Shown here in pieces: positions 56,601-59,984 of a DNA stretch of 64,000 nucleotides (position 1 is the stretch's first letter; every line of letters begins with the position of its first letter). Position numbers and translations under genes: made by a program. The notes under the pieces are model-generated. The model searched no databases and was not told where the DNA came from. It worked only from the letters and a program-made list of their open reading frames with translations. This DNA is from Enoplolaimus lenunculus (taxonomy: Eukaryota; Nematoda; Enoplea; Enoplida; Thoracostomopsidae): assembly GCA_030248215.1 (NCBI GenBank), contig JASANG010003673.1, positions 53,510 through 117,509 of the forward strand, in the 5' to 3' direction.

Positions 56601-59600
56601 CGATACTCGTTGCACAAGAAAGACATTACACGGCAGCAATTCGCCTGCTCGCCGATTCATTCTAATTCACTCTGCCCCCCGCACCAAAACCTGGACAACA
56701 TACCTTTTTAAACTTCCGTGGCCTAATGGTTACGCAAGAATCCAAACGAATTCCTTTACGATTTTAAATTTCAAAACAACTCATAAAAATACCTATTTAT
56801 ACGCACGGTGTACTTTCAACAACTTTAAATTCAACATTGCAACCTTGCAAGTGAAAATTTCATAGGATGTAATTTCTAAACCTCCGATGCGCTACCACCA
56901 CTCTAATAAACCTATTCAGAGACACACACATTCCATAAAACCAAGATTTAGTTGGCTGAATTTGTACATTCTATTTTACCTAAGCCTTACTGTCTGCTCA
57001 GGAAAACATCCCAGAGTCTTCAACAATTTGATTGCCGGAAAAGTTATTCTAAAACCCAATATTCAGAAAAATTCTCATTTTAATTTGAGAAAGGTGCCTA
57101 AGAAAATTATATTTTCAACGTCTCTTTCCTATGATACATCAAATCACCCCCGTACAATTGCATTCTTTGCAGCTACATATAAAAACTTTGGCGACAACGA
57201 AAGGTTACTCAATATTTAATTCTGCGACCCGACTAGACACAATATATACCTAATATTTGTTGATCCAGATCACCAAGCTCGGGGTTACTTTAAAAATATC
57301 TTAGCAACAATTTCCAATAAAATGCCCAGACCAAAAAATTTACCACCGCATACATCTAGACATCTTATCAATGATTCTAAGAAAAACGCATAAGAATATT
57401 TTGAAAAAATTTAAGAATTCCAGATTAAACAACAATTGGATAAGACAACCTTTATATTCAACGATTTTAAATATTTTTACAAAAATAGCGCATTCGGATT
57501 AAAGGAGAGTATCACGATTATACAACAATGCCTGCTACACGTTTCACTAATTTTTCCAGCTTCCTAGATTAACCTCACTTTTCAGCACTAGTAAGATCAA
57601 TTAGACAACTCACTACTACAACAGTAAATCAGACATTTTTTCCAAATAGAGGCGGACACCGTCATTTAGGGCCACAAAACATAATTAGAATTTCACGCTT
57701 ACCATTTTTATGAATGCTCAAGCCGGGGTCAAATAACAAGCAAGTGTTATGGTTAGTATGATACGTATCATTCCATAAAATTATAAATATGTACTAGCTA
57801 ACATGCCCAAAAACAAAAATAAGAAATAATAGGGGTAGATATACAATGCATGACTATCTCCTGCATGACAACTTGCTGTACATATATTGAAAGCTTCAAA
57901 ATAACCACTTAAAAACAAATCAATTGTGTGCGTGCAACACTGAATTGAAACCAATTTCAAATGTAGACAAAGCTTACATCCTTCGCATTATCCGTTCGTT
58001 TGATGTGGACATGTGACTCTTGCCCCGCGTGAATTAGGGGCGTACAAAGTCGGGCCATTACGTATAAAATCCAGCCTTCAACGTACGATACTGCCTCAGT
58101 AGTGATTGAGCCACAGTATTCCACTTCTTCAAACATCTAAAACATTGCAATGGAACATACACTAAAAATAACGTATGAAAATAAATTTAACCGTAACCAA
58201 ACTGTTTTTAAAGAAACACGGTTGTTTCACAGCGTTATCCACATTTTGACACAATTTAAAAGCCTTACCTTCGCGTCGTGACCGCAAGAGGATTAAGTAA
58301 CTTATGCATTTCAATAAATTTCTAAACAATGCAATAAATCAGATTTCAAGTGCAAGCGAAAATATAAAACGTACGAGAAGTCTACTGGTTACAAAACCAC
58401 ATCTTTACGGAACTATTGGCATTATAACGAGAATTTCTTTCATGCAATAGATATAGTCAAATTAAATATTTTTACAAATTTTGGGTAGAGCAGATTACGA
58501 ATATATTGAAGTTTTCGCTAGTATCGTTGTTTGTATCTGGTTTTTCCCGAAATCTAAGCAGGGCCCGATGTCAGTGAATTATTGTATTAATGGTGTTATA
58601 TCTTGAATGCGCTTCTTTAAGTTTTATAAATTGCATTCAGGTTATTATCATTGCAATTATATACGCCTGGAAAGGCCACGTGCAGGAAAAAGGACAAGGA
58701 CTCGATGGTCGTTATCACGGAGTTACGATACAAACACATTTTCGAAACTGAAAAAAGTTTTTCGCAGTGTTTATTGGTAGTGTTCCTCCGAAATCTGTCT
58801 TAAAGGTGTACTTTTATTTCTGAATTACACAGATGATAAGCCCAGCAGGGTGCGAACGGAATTCAGGTTCCCGTTCCGGCATTTTTTCACTTCCGGTTCC
58901 GGTAAATTTTTTACGGGGATTAAAAATTCCGCAGTCGGCCGAAATTAAGATATTTTACAAAAAATGACGATAAAAATTAAATAGATTTCATTAGTATAGT
59001 ATGAAAACCTCGCCAATCGCCGAAAAAAATCATAAAAGGTAGTTTTCGCTTGCATGGCTTACAAAAATCTAAAATACAACAGATAAAGTGAATACCTATG
59101 TCCAACTATGGTTATTTCACCAATATTGCAAAAAAATTAAAATTAATGTTCGGTTGCATGTATTTTTTATTTCATGTTGCGGTTCCGTTTCCGGTACTTT
59201 TACAAATACCGGTTTCGGTTCCGGTATATTGTCATTCCGGTTGCACCCTGAGACATATATACTTAGCGGCAGGGATGCCGACCGAGACCGGACAAGAAAG
59301 TCTCGGTCTCGGTCAATTTTTGGCCATCCCCGAAAGAATTAAATTTGAAAATAAACTATTTCTAATTTTTTTCATAGTTTTCTGTATTTCTTATAGTATT
59401 TTGTATTTTTGAAAGCTTTTTTGTGTTCTTTCAAAATATCTGCTCGTAATTATTGCGTAACTATGAAATTTTAAAATTTTACAGAAAAATTTTATTCATC
59501 AGCCATCACTTACTTCAACAATACAGTCATACATTTGCAAAATCCTGTATTTCTGGTCTCGGTTCCAAATCACCGAGACTCAAAAAAGTGAGACCGAGAC

Positions 59601-59860
59601 CGAGACAAACCAAATACTGAGACTTGCCGAGACCGAGCCGAGACTCCTTGGTATACACCGACCATCCCAAGATTTTTAATTTTGCAACGCGACTGAGGAC
59701 ATCGTGTTTCCTAACTGATTCCTCTAACGCGAAGAATCGCCAACGAACGATATTCCAGCACATAACTAGCTATACATACCTTTCTAAGCGGATCAAGGAA
59801 TGTGTCCTTCCAGTGTACGAGATCATGCTCGGGAACAACTTCTCGGCTTTTTTCAGACAT
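8555..59860 (-). CDS. Sos: Son of sevenless Ras guanine-nucleotide exchange factor, multi-exon gene
   Basis: SOS proteins are cytoplasmic exchange factors. They are recruited to activated receptor tyrosine kinases by Grb2/Drk and load Ras with GTP; the DH-PH unit can also act on Rac. Exons on the minus strand, with consistent splice phases, are 59860-59780, 58136-57978, 55738-55698 (tentative), 55132-55073, 54593-54510, 53875-53753, 53401-53225, 52943-52797, 52148-52026, 51014-50916, 50729-50605, 50257-50109, 49773-49711, 49470-49370, 48933-48867, 48427-48310, 48020-47937, 47272-47153, 46757-46494, 46036-45865, 45468-45367, 43325-43170, 39401-39216, 37606-37486, 37014-36479, 13878-13759, 13022-12775 and 11459-8555. 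Domain order is histone fold, DH, PH, REM, Cdc25, proline-rich tail. The product is about 2240 residues, much longer than the family norm. Two short histone-fold segments are not accounted for. Identity is secure; individual exon edges are inferred. Confidence 0.95.
11456..11560. repeat. AAT-type microsatellite abutting the last Sos exon
   Basis: This is a run of ACT then AAT trinucleotides with few interruptions. On the minus strand it reads (ATT)n followed by (AGT)n, so it supplies the pyrimidine-containing tract, the splice acceptor and the first Ser codons of the last Sos exon. Confidence 0.9.
11561..12774. other. Sos intron, little structure
   Basis: The intron contains a 12-bp G run near 12040. 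No element ends or coding stretches are recognised. Confidence 0.4.
12775..13022 (-). CDS. Sos: Sos exon, start of C-terminal tail
   Basis: [14 protein letters not shown] matches the family junction KKYSYPLKSPGVRP that follows the catalytic domain. The rest is a Ser/Thr-rich basic stretch with six consecutive Thr residues. The acceptor is TTGTTTTAG and the donor is CAAG|GTAAGA, leaving phase 2. Confidence 0.92.
13023..13758. other. Sos intron with CCTAAG-type motifs and a MITE relic
   Basis: Short imperfect TTAGGC/GCCTAA motifs occur at 13090-13190. The 3' half holds the MITE remnant listed at 13275-13550. Confidence 0.5.
13275..13550. mobile_element. Relic related to the CCGGTTCCGG MITEs
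   Basis: It has runs of AACGGAAACGG at both sides and a right end GGTTACACCCTGG resembling the GGTTGCACCCTG end of the hAT-type MITEs. The left end is not found. Confidence 0.4.
13759..13878 (-). CDS. Sos: Sos exon, end of Cdc25 domain
   Basis: [20 protein letters not shown] and [18 protein letters not shown] match [19 protein letters not shown] and YLFNKSLEIEPRNPKPLP. It lies 22.6 kb downstream of the preceding exon. The acceptor is TTTTTGTTTCAG and the donor is TTTTTC|GTAAGT, phase 0 to 0. Confidence 0.97.
13879..18180. other. Start of the 22.6 kb Sos intron, no supported gene
   Basis: This is A+T-rich non-coding sequence. A G run lies at 16257-16268. Short GGTTCCGG-like patches at 17388-17405 and 17830-17860 hint at eroded MITEs. 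Frames of about 70-110 codons here show no recognisable domain. Confidence 0.4.
18188..18237. repeat. CAA microsatellite
   Basis: Sixteen trinucleotides of ACA/CAA with one interruption. Confidence 0.9.
18770..19482 (+). mobile_element. Interspersed repeat with internal repeats and terminal hairpin, copy 1
   Basis: Three internal repeats of about 150 bp share GCAAATTAG, AACTATTCA, ACCCTAATAATTAGTGAAAT and AGGCTTATCA. The 3' end has TCGGTTCAGCGGTTCTTGAGA, a GACGGACGGACG run, and a 31-nt hairpin (19440-19470). A second copy lies at 37844-38617. The class is uncertain: the hairpin recalls Helitron ends, while the GGTTCAGC/GACGGACG segment recalls LINE or SINE tails. Confidence 0.7.
20160..20565. 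mobile_element. MITE with 9-bp target duplication, Mutator-like
   Basis: The element starts GGCGGAGGTACGGAAT and ends ATTCCGTACCTTCGC. It is flanked by perfect 9-bp direct repeats TGTCTTGCG at 20151-20159 and 20566-20574. A 9-bp duplication is typical of MULE elements. Related copies lie at 22529-23152 and about 24078-24453. It has no coding capacity. Confidence 0.7.
21062..21165. repeat. AAC/AAT microsatellite
   Basis: ACAACA units pass into AATAAT units over about 100 bp, with A-run interruptions. Confidence 0.9.
21651..21811. repeat. Tandem duplication, about 80-bp unit
   Basis: Units 21651-21730 and 21731-21811 share ACAAATGT, CTAAGTATTTGGCCAAGCC and GACTAAGCCTAAGTCTA with few differences. 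Confidence 0.85.
22529..23152. mobile_element. Foldback member of the GGCGAAGGTACGGAAT family
   Basis: The arms at 22529-22810 and 22872-23152 are near-perfect inverted copies around a 61-bp centre. The outer ends read GGCGAAGGTACGGAAT and its complement, matching the MITE at 20160-20565. Flanks give no clean target duplication. The few arm differences imply a fairly young structure or gene conversion between arms. Confidence 0.85.
23271..23342. repeat. Perfect 31-bp hairpin
   Basis: The arm CTGACCATTTAACGTCCAAA... at 23271-23301 is repeated inverted at 23312-23342 around a 10-bp loop. Upstream (23205-23265) are degenerate copies of the AATTTGAATTTTT core. Confidence 0.85.
24078..24453. mobile_element. 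Older MITE of the GGCGGAGGTACGGAAT family
   Basis: The interior matches the 20160-20565 element (TTCACTTTATAGATTTCGATG, CAGTACCATTTTTACCGCTG). The right end GATTCCACACCTCCGCC matches the family end. Both flanks contain GCTTAGG, which may be the target repeat. Confidence 0.6.
24600..26900. other. Sos intron, no supported gene
   Basis: I see only short CCGG-rich patches (24840-24920) and repeated GCGAAGCGAGC motifs (25255-25285, 25570-25600). No open frame shows recognisable similarity. Confidence 0.4.
26980..27262. mobile_element. GAGACCGAGACC-rich repeat relic
   Basis: GTCTCAGTCAAAAACC and CCGAGAC at the left, and GAGACTCAGG, GAGATCGAGACCGAAACC and CCGAGACATACGGAGACCG at the right, form imperfect inverted clusters. 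They resemble the element at 59270-59670. Confidence 0.45.
27555..27941. mobile_element. GCCGAT-rich MITE
   Basis: It begins TAGGGATGTGCGACACC and ends GATGCCCTA, with clusters of GCCGAT and ATCGGC near both ends. The ends resemble CAGGGATG hAT-type termini. No clear target duplication was found. Confidence 0.45.
28253..28643. mobile_element. hAT-type MITE (CCGGTTCCGG family)
   Basis: The ends CAGGGTGCAACCGGAATT and its complement are flanked by perfect 8-bp direct repeats CTGTGTAT at 28245-28252 and 28644-28651. The family carries CCGGTTCCGG runs near both ends. A 65-codon minus frame at 28376-28573 is almost identical to one in the copy at 63603. Its [12 protein letters not shown] and SEYKWL segments faintly resemble the LLDPRF region of hAT transposases, so this may be a deletion derivative. 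Confidence 0.85.
28700..29950. other. Sos intron, no supported gene
   Basis: No element ends, repeats or recognisable coding stretches were found. Confidence 0.35.
29955..30347. mobile_element. GCCGAT-rich MITE, second copy
   Basis: The right end is ATCGGCAACG..GGTGGCGACACATCCCTG. The left end is near TAGGGATCAG, with GCCGATTCTTCGCCGAT inside. The ends match those of 27555-27941. Confidence 0.4.
30360..32558. other. Sos intron, no supported gene
   Basis: No features beyond scattered CTTAAGC/GCCTAAG motifs around 31020-31090. Confidence 0.35.
32567..32996. mobile_element. hAT-type MITE, older copy, inverted interior
   Basis: It begins CAGGGTGCAACCGGAATT and ends GGCTGCACCCTG, flanked by CCAGCGAT (32559-32566) and CCAGCGAC (32997-33004), which match at 7 of 8 positions. 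The interior is diverged but keeps the [22 protein letters not shown] frame seen in the other copies. Confidence 0.8.
33500..34500. mobile_element. Eroded CCGG-type MITE fragments
   Basis: GGTTCAACCGGCCGAAG at 33508 with GTTCCTG motifs to about 33850, and a one-sided GGATTCAACCGGATAGC at 34434, look like decayed relatives of the CAGGGTGCAACCGG ends. Boundaries are unclear. Confidence 0.3.
34687..34985. mobile_element. CCGGGGC-end repeat, copy A
   Basis: GATGTTCCGGGGCAGG is followed by ACCAGAAAAACAATGTCCCGTGGCA, GAATCCGAACGCAGC, GACGTGATATGGCAA and GCATTAACACTAACTT. These same blocks occur inverted at 55258-55626. Confidence 0.6.
35040..35180. repeat. GTGACGGATGG/CGTACG-rich short repeats
   Basis: Repeated CGGTGACGGATGG, GTACG and GCCGTA motifs over about 140 bp. 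Confidence 0.5.
35377..36080. mobile_element. Two eroded MITE ends
   Basis: AATTCCGGTTCCGG and GGAATTCCGGTTCAACCTG at 35384-35480 bracket a short remnant. GTGCAACCGGAATTCCGATTCCG at 35982-36004 (only its first 20 bases resemble the family) begins another remnant without a visible right end. Confidence 0.4.
36479..37014 (-). CDS. Sos: Sos exon, Cdc25 domain with large insert
   Basis: The exon begins (G)LYLTRVVF, matching GIYLTNIL, and ends [19 protein letters not shown], matching FSKRRKVAEITGEIQQYQN. Where human SOS1 has about 16 residues including an EEGNP motif, this exon carries about 132 residues rich in Ala, Thr, Ser, Pro and acidic residues (36590-36975). The exon is 536 nt and open throughout, with in-phase TTTTCAG and CAA|GTACGT sites. 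The insert is therefore translated unless it is removed by internal splicing that I do not see. Confidence 0.95.
37486..37606 (-). CDS. Sos: Sos exon, Cdc25 helical hairpin
   Basis: [18 protein letters not shown] matches [18 protein letters not shown]. The preceding [19 protein letters not shown] takes the place of the helical hairpin that pries open Ras in human SOS1; the hairpin tip is diverged and one residue longer. The acceptor is TTGTTTAG and the donor is TTCG|GTAAAG. Confidence 0.95.
37844..38617 (+). mobile_element. Interspersed repeat with internal repeats and terminal hairpin, copy 2
   Basis: It has the same internal repeats and GACGGACGGA segment as 18770-19482, in the same orientation. 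The terminal hairpin (38574-38604) pairs at 12 of 14 positions although several bases differ from copy 1. Flanking ATTGAGCGAAGC (near 37826) and its complement (near 38605) form short inverted ends. Confidence 0.7.
38690..38762 (+). other. tRNA-like SINE head
   Basis: TGGCGTAATGATAG (38699-38712) fits a polymerase III A box and AAGTTCGACCC (38741-38751) fits a B box at tRNA-like spacing. The stems do not pair well, so this is a tRNA-derived repeat rather than a working tRNA gene. Confidence 0.45.
39216..39401 (-). CDS. Sos: Sos exon, Cdc25 catalytic core
   Basis: [20 protein letters not shown] and [14 protein letters not shown] match the Ras-binding core [19 protein letters not shown] and LNNFNGVLEVVSAM. 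The exon is framed by TTTGCAG and GGGAG|GTATGA. Confidence 0.97.
40056..40265 (-). repeat. G-rich repeat block, copy 1
   Basis: Imperfect GGAGTTTCCTGGGG units include a 12-bp G run (near 40110). The block ends in CTGGCTTCTCCAC, the reverse complement of GTGGAGAAGCCAG at 43072. It lies inverted to copy 2 at 42900-43092. Confidence 0.65.
40448..41231. mobile_element. Foldback DNA element with 175-bp inverted arms
   Basis: The arms at 40448-40622 and 41057-41231 differ at only a few positions. Termini are ACTAGAAAAAATGCT. The 434-bp centre has no recognised coding. No clean target duplication was found. It lies in a Sos intron. Confidence 0.88.
41426..42330. repeat. 18-bp minisatellite, about 50 units
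   Basis: The unit is GTTGGGGTGAAACCAACC. A 138-bp higher-order block including a short variant unit occurs twice (starting near 41451 and 41589). Because the period is a multiple of three and stop-free, frames on both strands stay open for 190-330 codons (VKPTVG or VGFTPT repeats). These are not taken as genes, since the array sits inside a Sos intron. Confidence 0.95.
42819..42911 (+). pseudogene. Possible hAT transposase N-terminal fragment
   Basis: A 30-codon frame reads [19 protein letters not shown]. It resembles the short Ser/Phe/Lys N-termini of hAT proteins (pattern SIxSFF...KK). It stops at once and runs into the G-rich block. Similarity is weak and short. Confidence 0.35.
42900..43092 (+). 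repeat. G-rich repeat block, copy 2
   Basis: Imperfect GCTGGGGG and CGCCGGGGG units include a 14-bp G run near 42950, and the block ends GTGGAGAAGCCAG. It is inverted relative to 40056-40265, bracketing 2.6 kb of intron. Confidence 0.65.
43170..43325 (-). CDS. Sos: Sos exon, Cdc25 domain start
   Basis: [20 protein letters not shown], then [19 protein letters not shown], matches the opening of the Cdc25 Ras-exchange domain ([39 protein letters not shown]). The acceptor is TTTTCAG and the donor is AAAG|GTACGT, phase 0 to 0. Confidence 0.97.
44626..44760. repeat. TA dinucleotide microsatellite with TGTATA variants
   Basis: About 65 bp of pure TA is followed by TATATGTA units. It lies within the LINE fragment. 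Confidence 0.95.
45247..45277. repeat. TATC microsatellite
   Basis: Seven to eight TATC units. It may be the simple-repeat tail of the LINE fragment. Confidence 0.85.
45367..45468 (-). CDS. Sos: Sos exon, REM-Cdc25 linker
   Basis: This 34-codon exon lies between TTTTAG and [28 protein letters not shown] replaces [21 protein letters not shown] of SOS, just before the conserved LHPIE motif of the next exon. Confidence 0.87.
45865..46036 (-). CDS. Sos: Sos exon, REM domain
   Basis: [16 protein letters not shown] and [13 protein letters not shown] match VLNVCRHWVEHHFYDF and KWVESITKIIQRK of SOS. The acceptor is TTTGCAG and the donor is AAAG|GTAAAC, phase 0. Confidence 0.96.
46494..46757 (-). 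CDS. Sos: Sos exon, REM domain
   Basis: This 264-nt exon lies between TTATAG and [31 protein letters not shown] and RFWIPEP match FVRTFLTTYRSFCKPQELL and RFEIPEP of [15 protein letters not shown] matches FRKEYIQPVQLR. The Ser/Thr-rich loop between them is about 10-15 residues longer than in human. Confidence 0.96.
47153..47272 (-). CDS. Sos: Sos exon, REM domain start
   Basis: [18 protein letters not shown] and [11 protein letters not shown] match the start of the Ras exchanger motif region ([29 protein letters not shown]). In human SOS1 the REM domain carries the allosteric Ras site that raises exchange activity. Confidence 0.96.
47373..47605. repeat. Tandem duplication, 117-bp unit, in a Sos intron
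   Basis: Units 47373-47489 and 47490-47605 share AGTCCCAAAAT, AAATTCGG, AACACACTGAAGG and GTTTCG..TCC at matching spacing, about 75 percent alike by eye. Confidence 0.75.
47937..48020 (-). CDS. Sos: Sos exon, PH-REM linker
   Basis: [13 protein letters not shown] and LPSPEEYR match the linker STLERMLDVTMLQE and LPSADVYRF. The acceptor is ATTTTCAG and the donor is ACAG|GTTAGT. Confidence 0.93.
48310..48427 (-). CDS. Sos: Sos exon, PH domain C-terminal helix
   Basis: [20 protein letters not shown] and [14 protein letters not shown] match the end of the SOS PH domain (FEIILKDENSVIFSAKSAE, NNWMAALISLQYR), including the conserved tryptophan of the last helix. The donor is CGAAG|GTTCGT, phase 2. 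Confidence 0.93.
48565..48740. mobile_element. Eroded CCGAATCC-type MITE remnant
   Basis: GGTTCGGATTCGG, GCCGAATCC repeats and a right end GTCGGATTCGGTGCCACCCTT resemble the layout of the CCGGTTCCGG MITEs. Confidence 0.35.
48867..48933 (-). CDS. Sos: Sos exon, PH domain middle strands
   Basis: [20 protein letters not shown] corresponds to [20 protein letters not shown] of SOS. The acceptor is ATTTTAG. The donor is placed at GGCG|GTGGGT, which gives the phase the next exon needs; another GT a few bases upstream has the same phase. Confidence 0.88.
49370..49470 (-). CDS. Sos: Sos exon, PH domain core
   Basis: This 101-nt exon lies between TTGTTCTAG and [26 protein letters not shown] matches the PH core ERHIFLFDGLMICCKS. 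The phase joins both neighbours. Confidence 0.92.
49711..49773 (-). CDS. Sos: Sos exon, PH domain first strand
   Basis: This 63-nt exon is framed by TTTTAG and CTCAG|GTTAGA and keeps phase 1 on both sides. [16 protein letters not shown] takes the place of EGTLTRVGAKH in the first PH strand of SOS. Confidence 0.75.
50109..50257 (-). CDS. Sos: Sos exon, DH-PH junction
   Basis: [15 protein letters not shown] is nearly the SOS sequence MNEIQKNIDGWEGKD, which leads into the PH domain. The donor is AAAG|GTTGTA, phase 1. Two acceptors in the same phase are possible: TTTTAG giving a start at 50257, or the CAG three bases later giving a start at 50254. Confidence 0.88.
50605..50729 (-). CDS. Sos: Sos exon, DH domain C-terminal helix
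   Basis: The acceptor GTGCAG opens phase 0. The exon reads [17 protein letters not shown], close to the SOS segment [20 protein letters not shown]. The 3' edge is a choice: a donor at CCAAA|GTACC leaves phase 2, as the next exon requires. The frame stays open further, so the end could lie some 15 nt downstream. Confidence 0.75.
50916..51014 (-). CDS. Sos: Sos exon, DH domain
   Basis: This 33-codon exon lies between TTTTAG and [29 protein letters not shown] matches the SOS stretch YVLPRLLLAPVYHCLHYFE. Confidence 0.9.
51128..51325. repeat. Local duplication, about 65 bp
   Basis: ATAGGTACAAG..GCTAAATAATGAACATAAACACG near 51150 recurs near 51270 with few changes. Confidence 0.7.
51635..51975. 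mobile_element. Diverged MITE related to the CCGG families
   Basis: The left end is CAGTGTACAACCGGAGATCTG and the right end is ACCTTCGGCTACACTTTG, with GGCTCCGG runs inside each end. The layout matches the CAGGGTGCAACCGG elements. No target duplication was confirmed. Confidence 0.4.
52026..52148 (-). CDS. Sos: Sos exon, DH domain
   Basis: This 41-codon exon lies between TTTTAG and [24 protein letters not shown] corresponds to AFDPYESYARDIL of SOS. An alanine run is visible (ECAAAASGF). Confidence 0.88.
52797..52943 (-). CDS. Sos: Sos exon, DH domain middle
   Basis: This 49-codon exon lies between TTTTTTCAG and [29 protein letters not shown] and [10 protein letters not shown] match the SOS DH segments [20 protein letters not shown] and VGSCFEDLAE. 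Confidence 0.9.
53225..53401 (-). CDS. Sos: Sos exon, DH domain start
   Basis: This 59-codon exon is bounded by an AAATTTCAG acceptor and a GATGAG|GTACCG donor. [19 protein letters not shown] followed by [11 protein letters not shown] matches the first conserved region of the SOS Dbl-homology domain (YYDLVKAFMAEIRQYIREL, then NLIIKVFREPF). This helix forms part of the Rho-family GTPase exchange surface. Confidence 0.92.
53753..53875 (-). CDS. Sos: Sos exon, end of histone fold and linker to DH
   Basis: This 41-codon exon starts after a TTTTTTCAG acceptor and ends GAT|GTAAGC, phase 0 to 0. [10 protein letters not shown] corresponds to the end of the histone fold. [10 protein letters not shown] sits in the linker before the DH domain. 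Confidence 0.8.
53876..54509. other. Sos intron, expected exon not found
   Basis: Comparison with the family predicts about 20 residues of histone fold between the flanking exons, but I found no matching in-phase stretch. Flanking phases are 0 and 0, so loss or a very diverged mini-exon are both possible. Confidence 0.4.
54510..54593 (-). CDS. Sos: Sos exon, histone fold helix
   Basis: This 28-codon exon lies between TTATAG and AGA|GTAAGT, phase 0 to 0. [20 protein letters not shown] matches the conserved [20 protein letters not shown] of SOS. The next family segment, about 20 residues around the human YEITKQDI motif, was not found before the following exon. Confidence 0.88.
55073..55132 (-). 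CDS. Sos: Sos exon, histone fold
   Basis: This 20-codon exon lies between TTATAG and AAG|GTACTA, phase 0 to 0. [16 protein letters not shown] matches the conserved basic segment RRNPLSLPVEKIHPLLK of SOS. Confidence 0.85.
55258..55626. mobile_element. CCGGGGC-end MITE, copy B
   Basis: Ends ATGTCCCGGGGC and GCCCCGGAACATCT are inverted. The interior blocks GCGTCACGCGACATTTT, AGTTAGTGTTAATGCATTT, GCTGCGTTCGGATTCTGG and GGAACATTGTTTTTCTGG match copy A (34687-34985) in the opposite orientation. Confidence 0.65.
55698..55738 (-). CDS. Sos: Sos candidate mini-exon, histone fold
   Basis: This is a tentative 41-nt exon between a TTTTTAAGCAG acceptor and a GGGGCAG|GTTTGC donor. It reads [13 protein letters not shown] and ends in phase 0, which matches the following exon. 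It enters in phase 1, whereas exon 2 leaves in phase 0, so one further short exon would be needed before it. It would fill part of the family region between the first two histone-fold segments. RNA evidence would decide. Confidence 0.4.
55750..56880. other. Sos intron, no supported gene
   Basis: A+T-rich. One predicted Sos mini-exon may be hidden between 55738 and 57978. No repeats stand out. Confidence 0.35.
56887..57715 (+). pseudogene. Unidentified degraded coding relic
   Basis: Plus-strand translation gives protein-like stretches, for example [20 protein letters not shown] (57158-57205), [19 protein letters not shown] and [13 protein letters not shown], with only short clean frames and several breaks. 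I do not recognise the family. It lies antisense in a Sos intron. It may be an old mobile or viral insertion, or chance. Confidence 0.35.
57978..58136 (-). CDS. Sos: Sos exon 2, histone-fold start
   Basis: This exon encodes 53 residues between a TTTTAG acceptor and a GAT|GTAAGC donor, phase 0 to 0. The stretch [15 protein letters not shown] lines up with the first histone-fold helix of SOS (QYVEELILQLLNMLC in human). The fold mediates membrane and autoinhibitory contacts in family members. Confidence 0.8.
58846..59250. mobile_element. hAT-type MITE (CCGGTTCCGG family), older copy
   Basis: It begins CAGGGTGCGAACGGAATT and ends CCGGTTGCACCCTG, with CACTTCCGGTTCCGG inside. Flanks (AAGCCCAG, AGACATAT) do not match, so the target duplication has decayed. 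It lies in the first Sos intron. Confidence 0.75.
59270..59670. mobile_element. GAGACCGAGACC-rich MITE
   Basis: It begins CAGGGATGCCGACCGAGACC and ends GGTATACACCGACCATCCC, imperfectly inverted. CTCGGTCTCGGTC and GAGACCGAGACCGAGAC lie near the two ends. It sits 20 bp from the preceding MITE. Confidence 0.55.
59780..59860 (-). CDS. Sos: Sos exon 1, N-terminus
   Basis: This exon encodes 27 residues. The start codon has A at -3 (context CAAATG), and the exon ends at AAAG|GTATGT in phase 0. The segment [14 protein letters not shown] resembles the start of animal SOS proteins (KWRGLLVPALKKV in human). No in-frame upstream extension with family similarity is seen. A start in a further upstream non-coding exon cannot be excluded. 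Confidence 0.8.
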
Positions 59861-59980
59861 TTGATCATCGAATGTTCATATCTCACTCAAACGGTAAAAT
59901 TTACATTATTGTATTTCAAATCGACAACTATTAGTGCACGTGCTTAATTATAATCTGAAACAAAACGGAAACTAAATGTC
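59861..59980 (-). promoter_or_regulatory. Sos 5' flank
   Basis: This is the short A+T-rich region between the Sos start codon and the retroelement region. It must contain at least part of the 5' untranslated region. I see no clear TATA box at a fixed distance. Confidence 0.3.
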
Positions 59981-59984
59981 GGGT

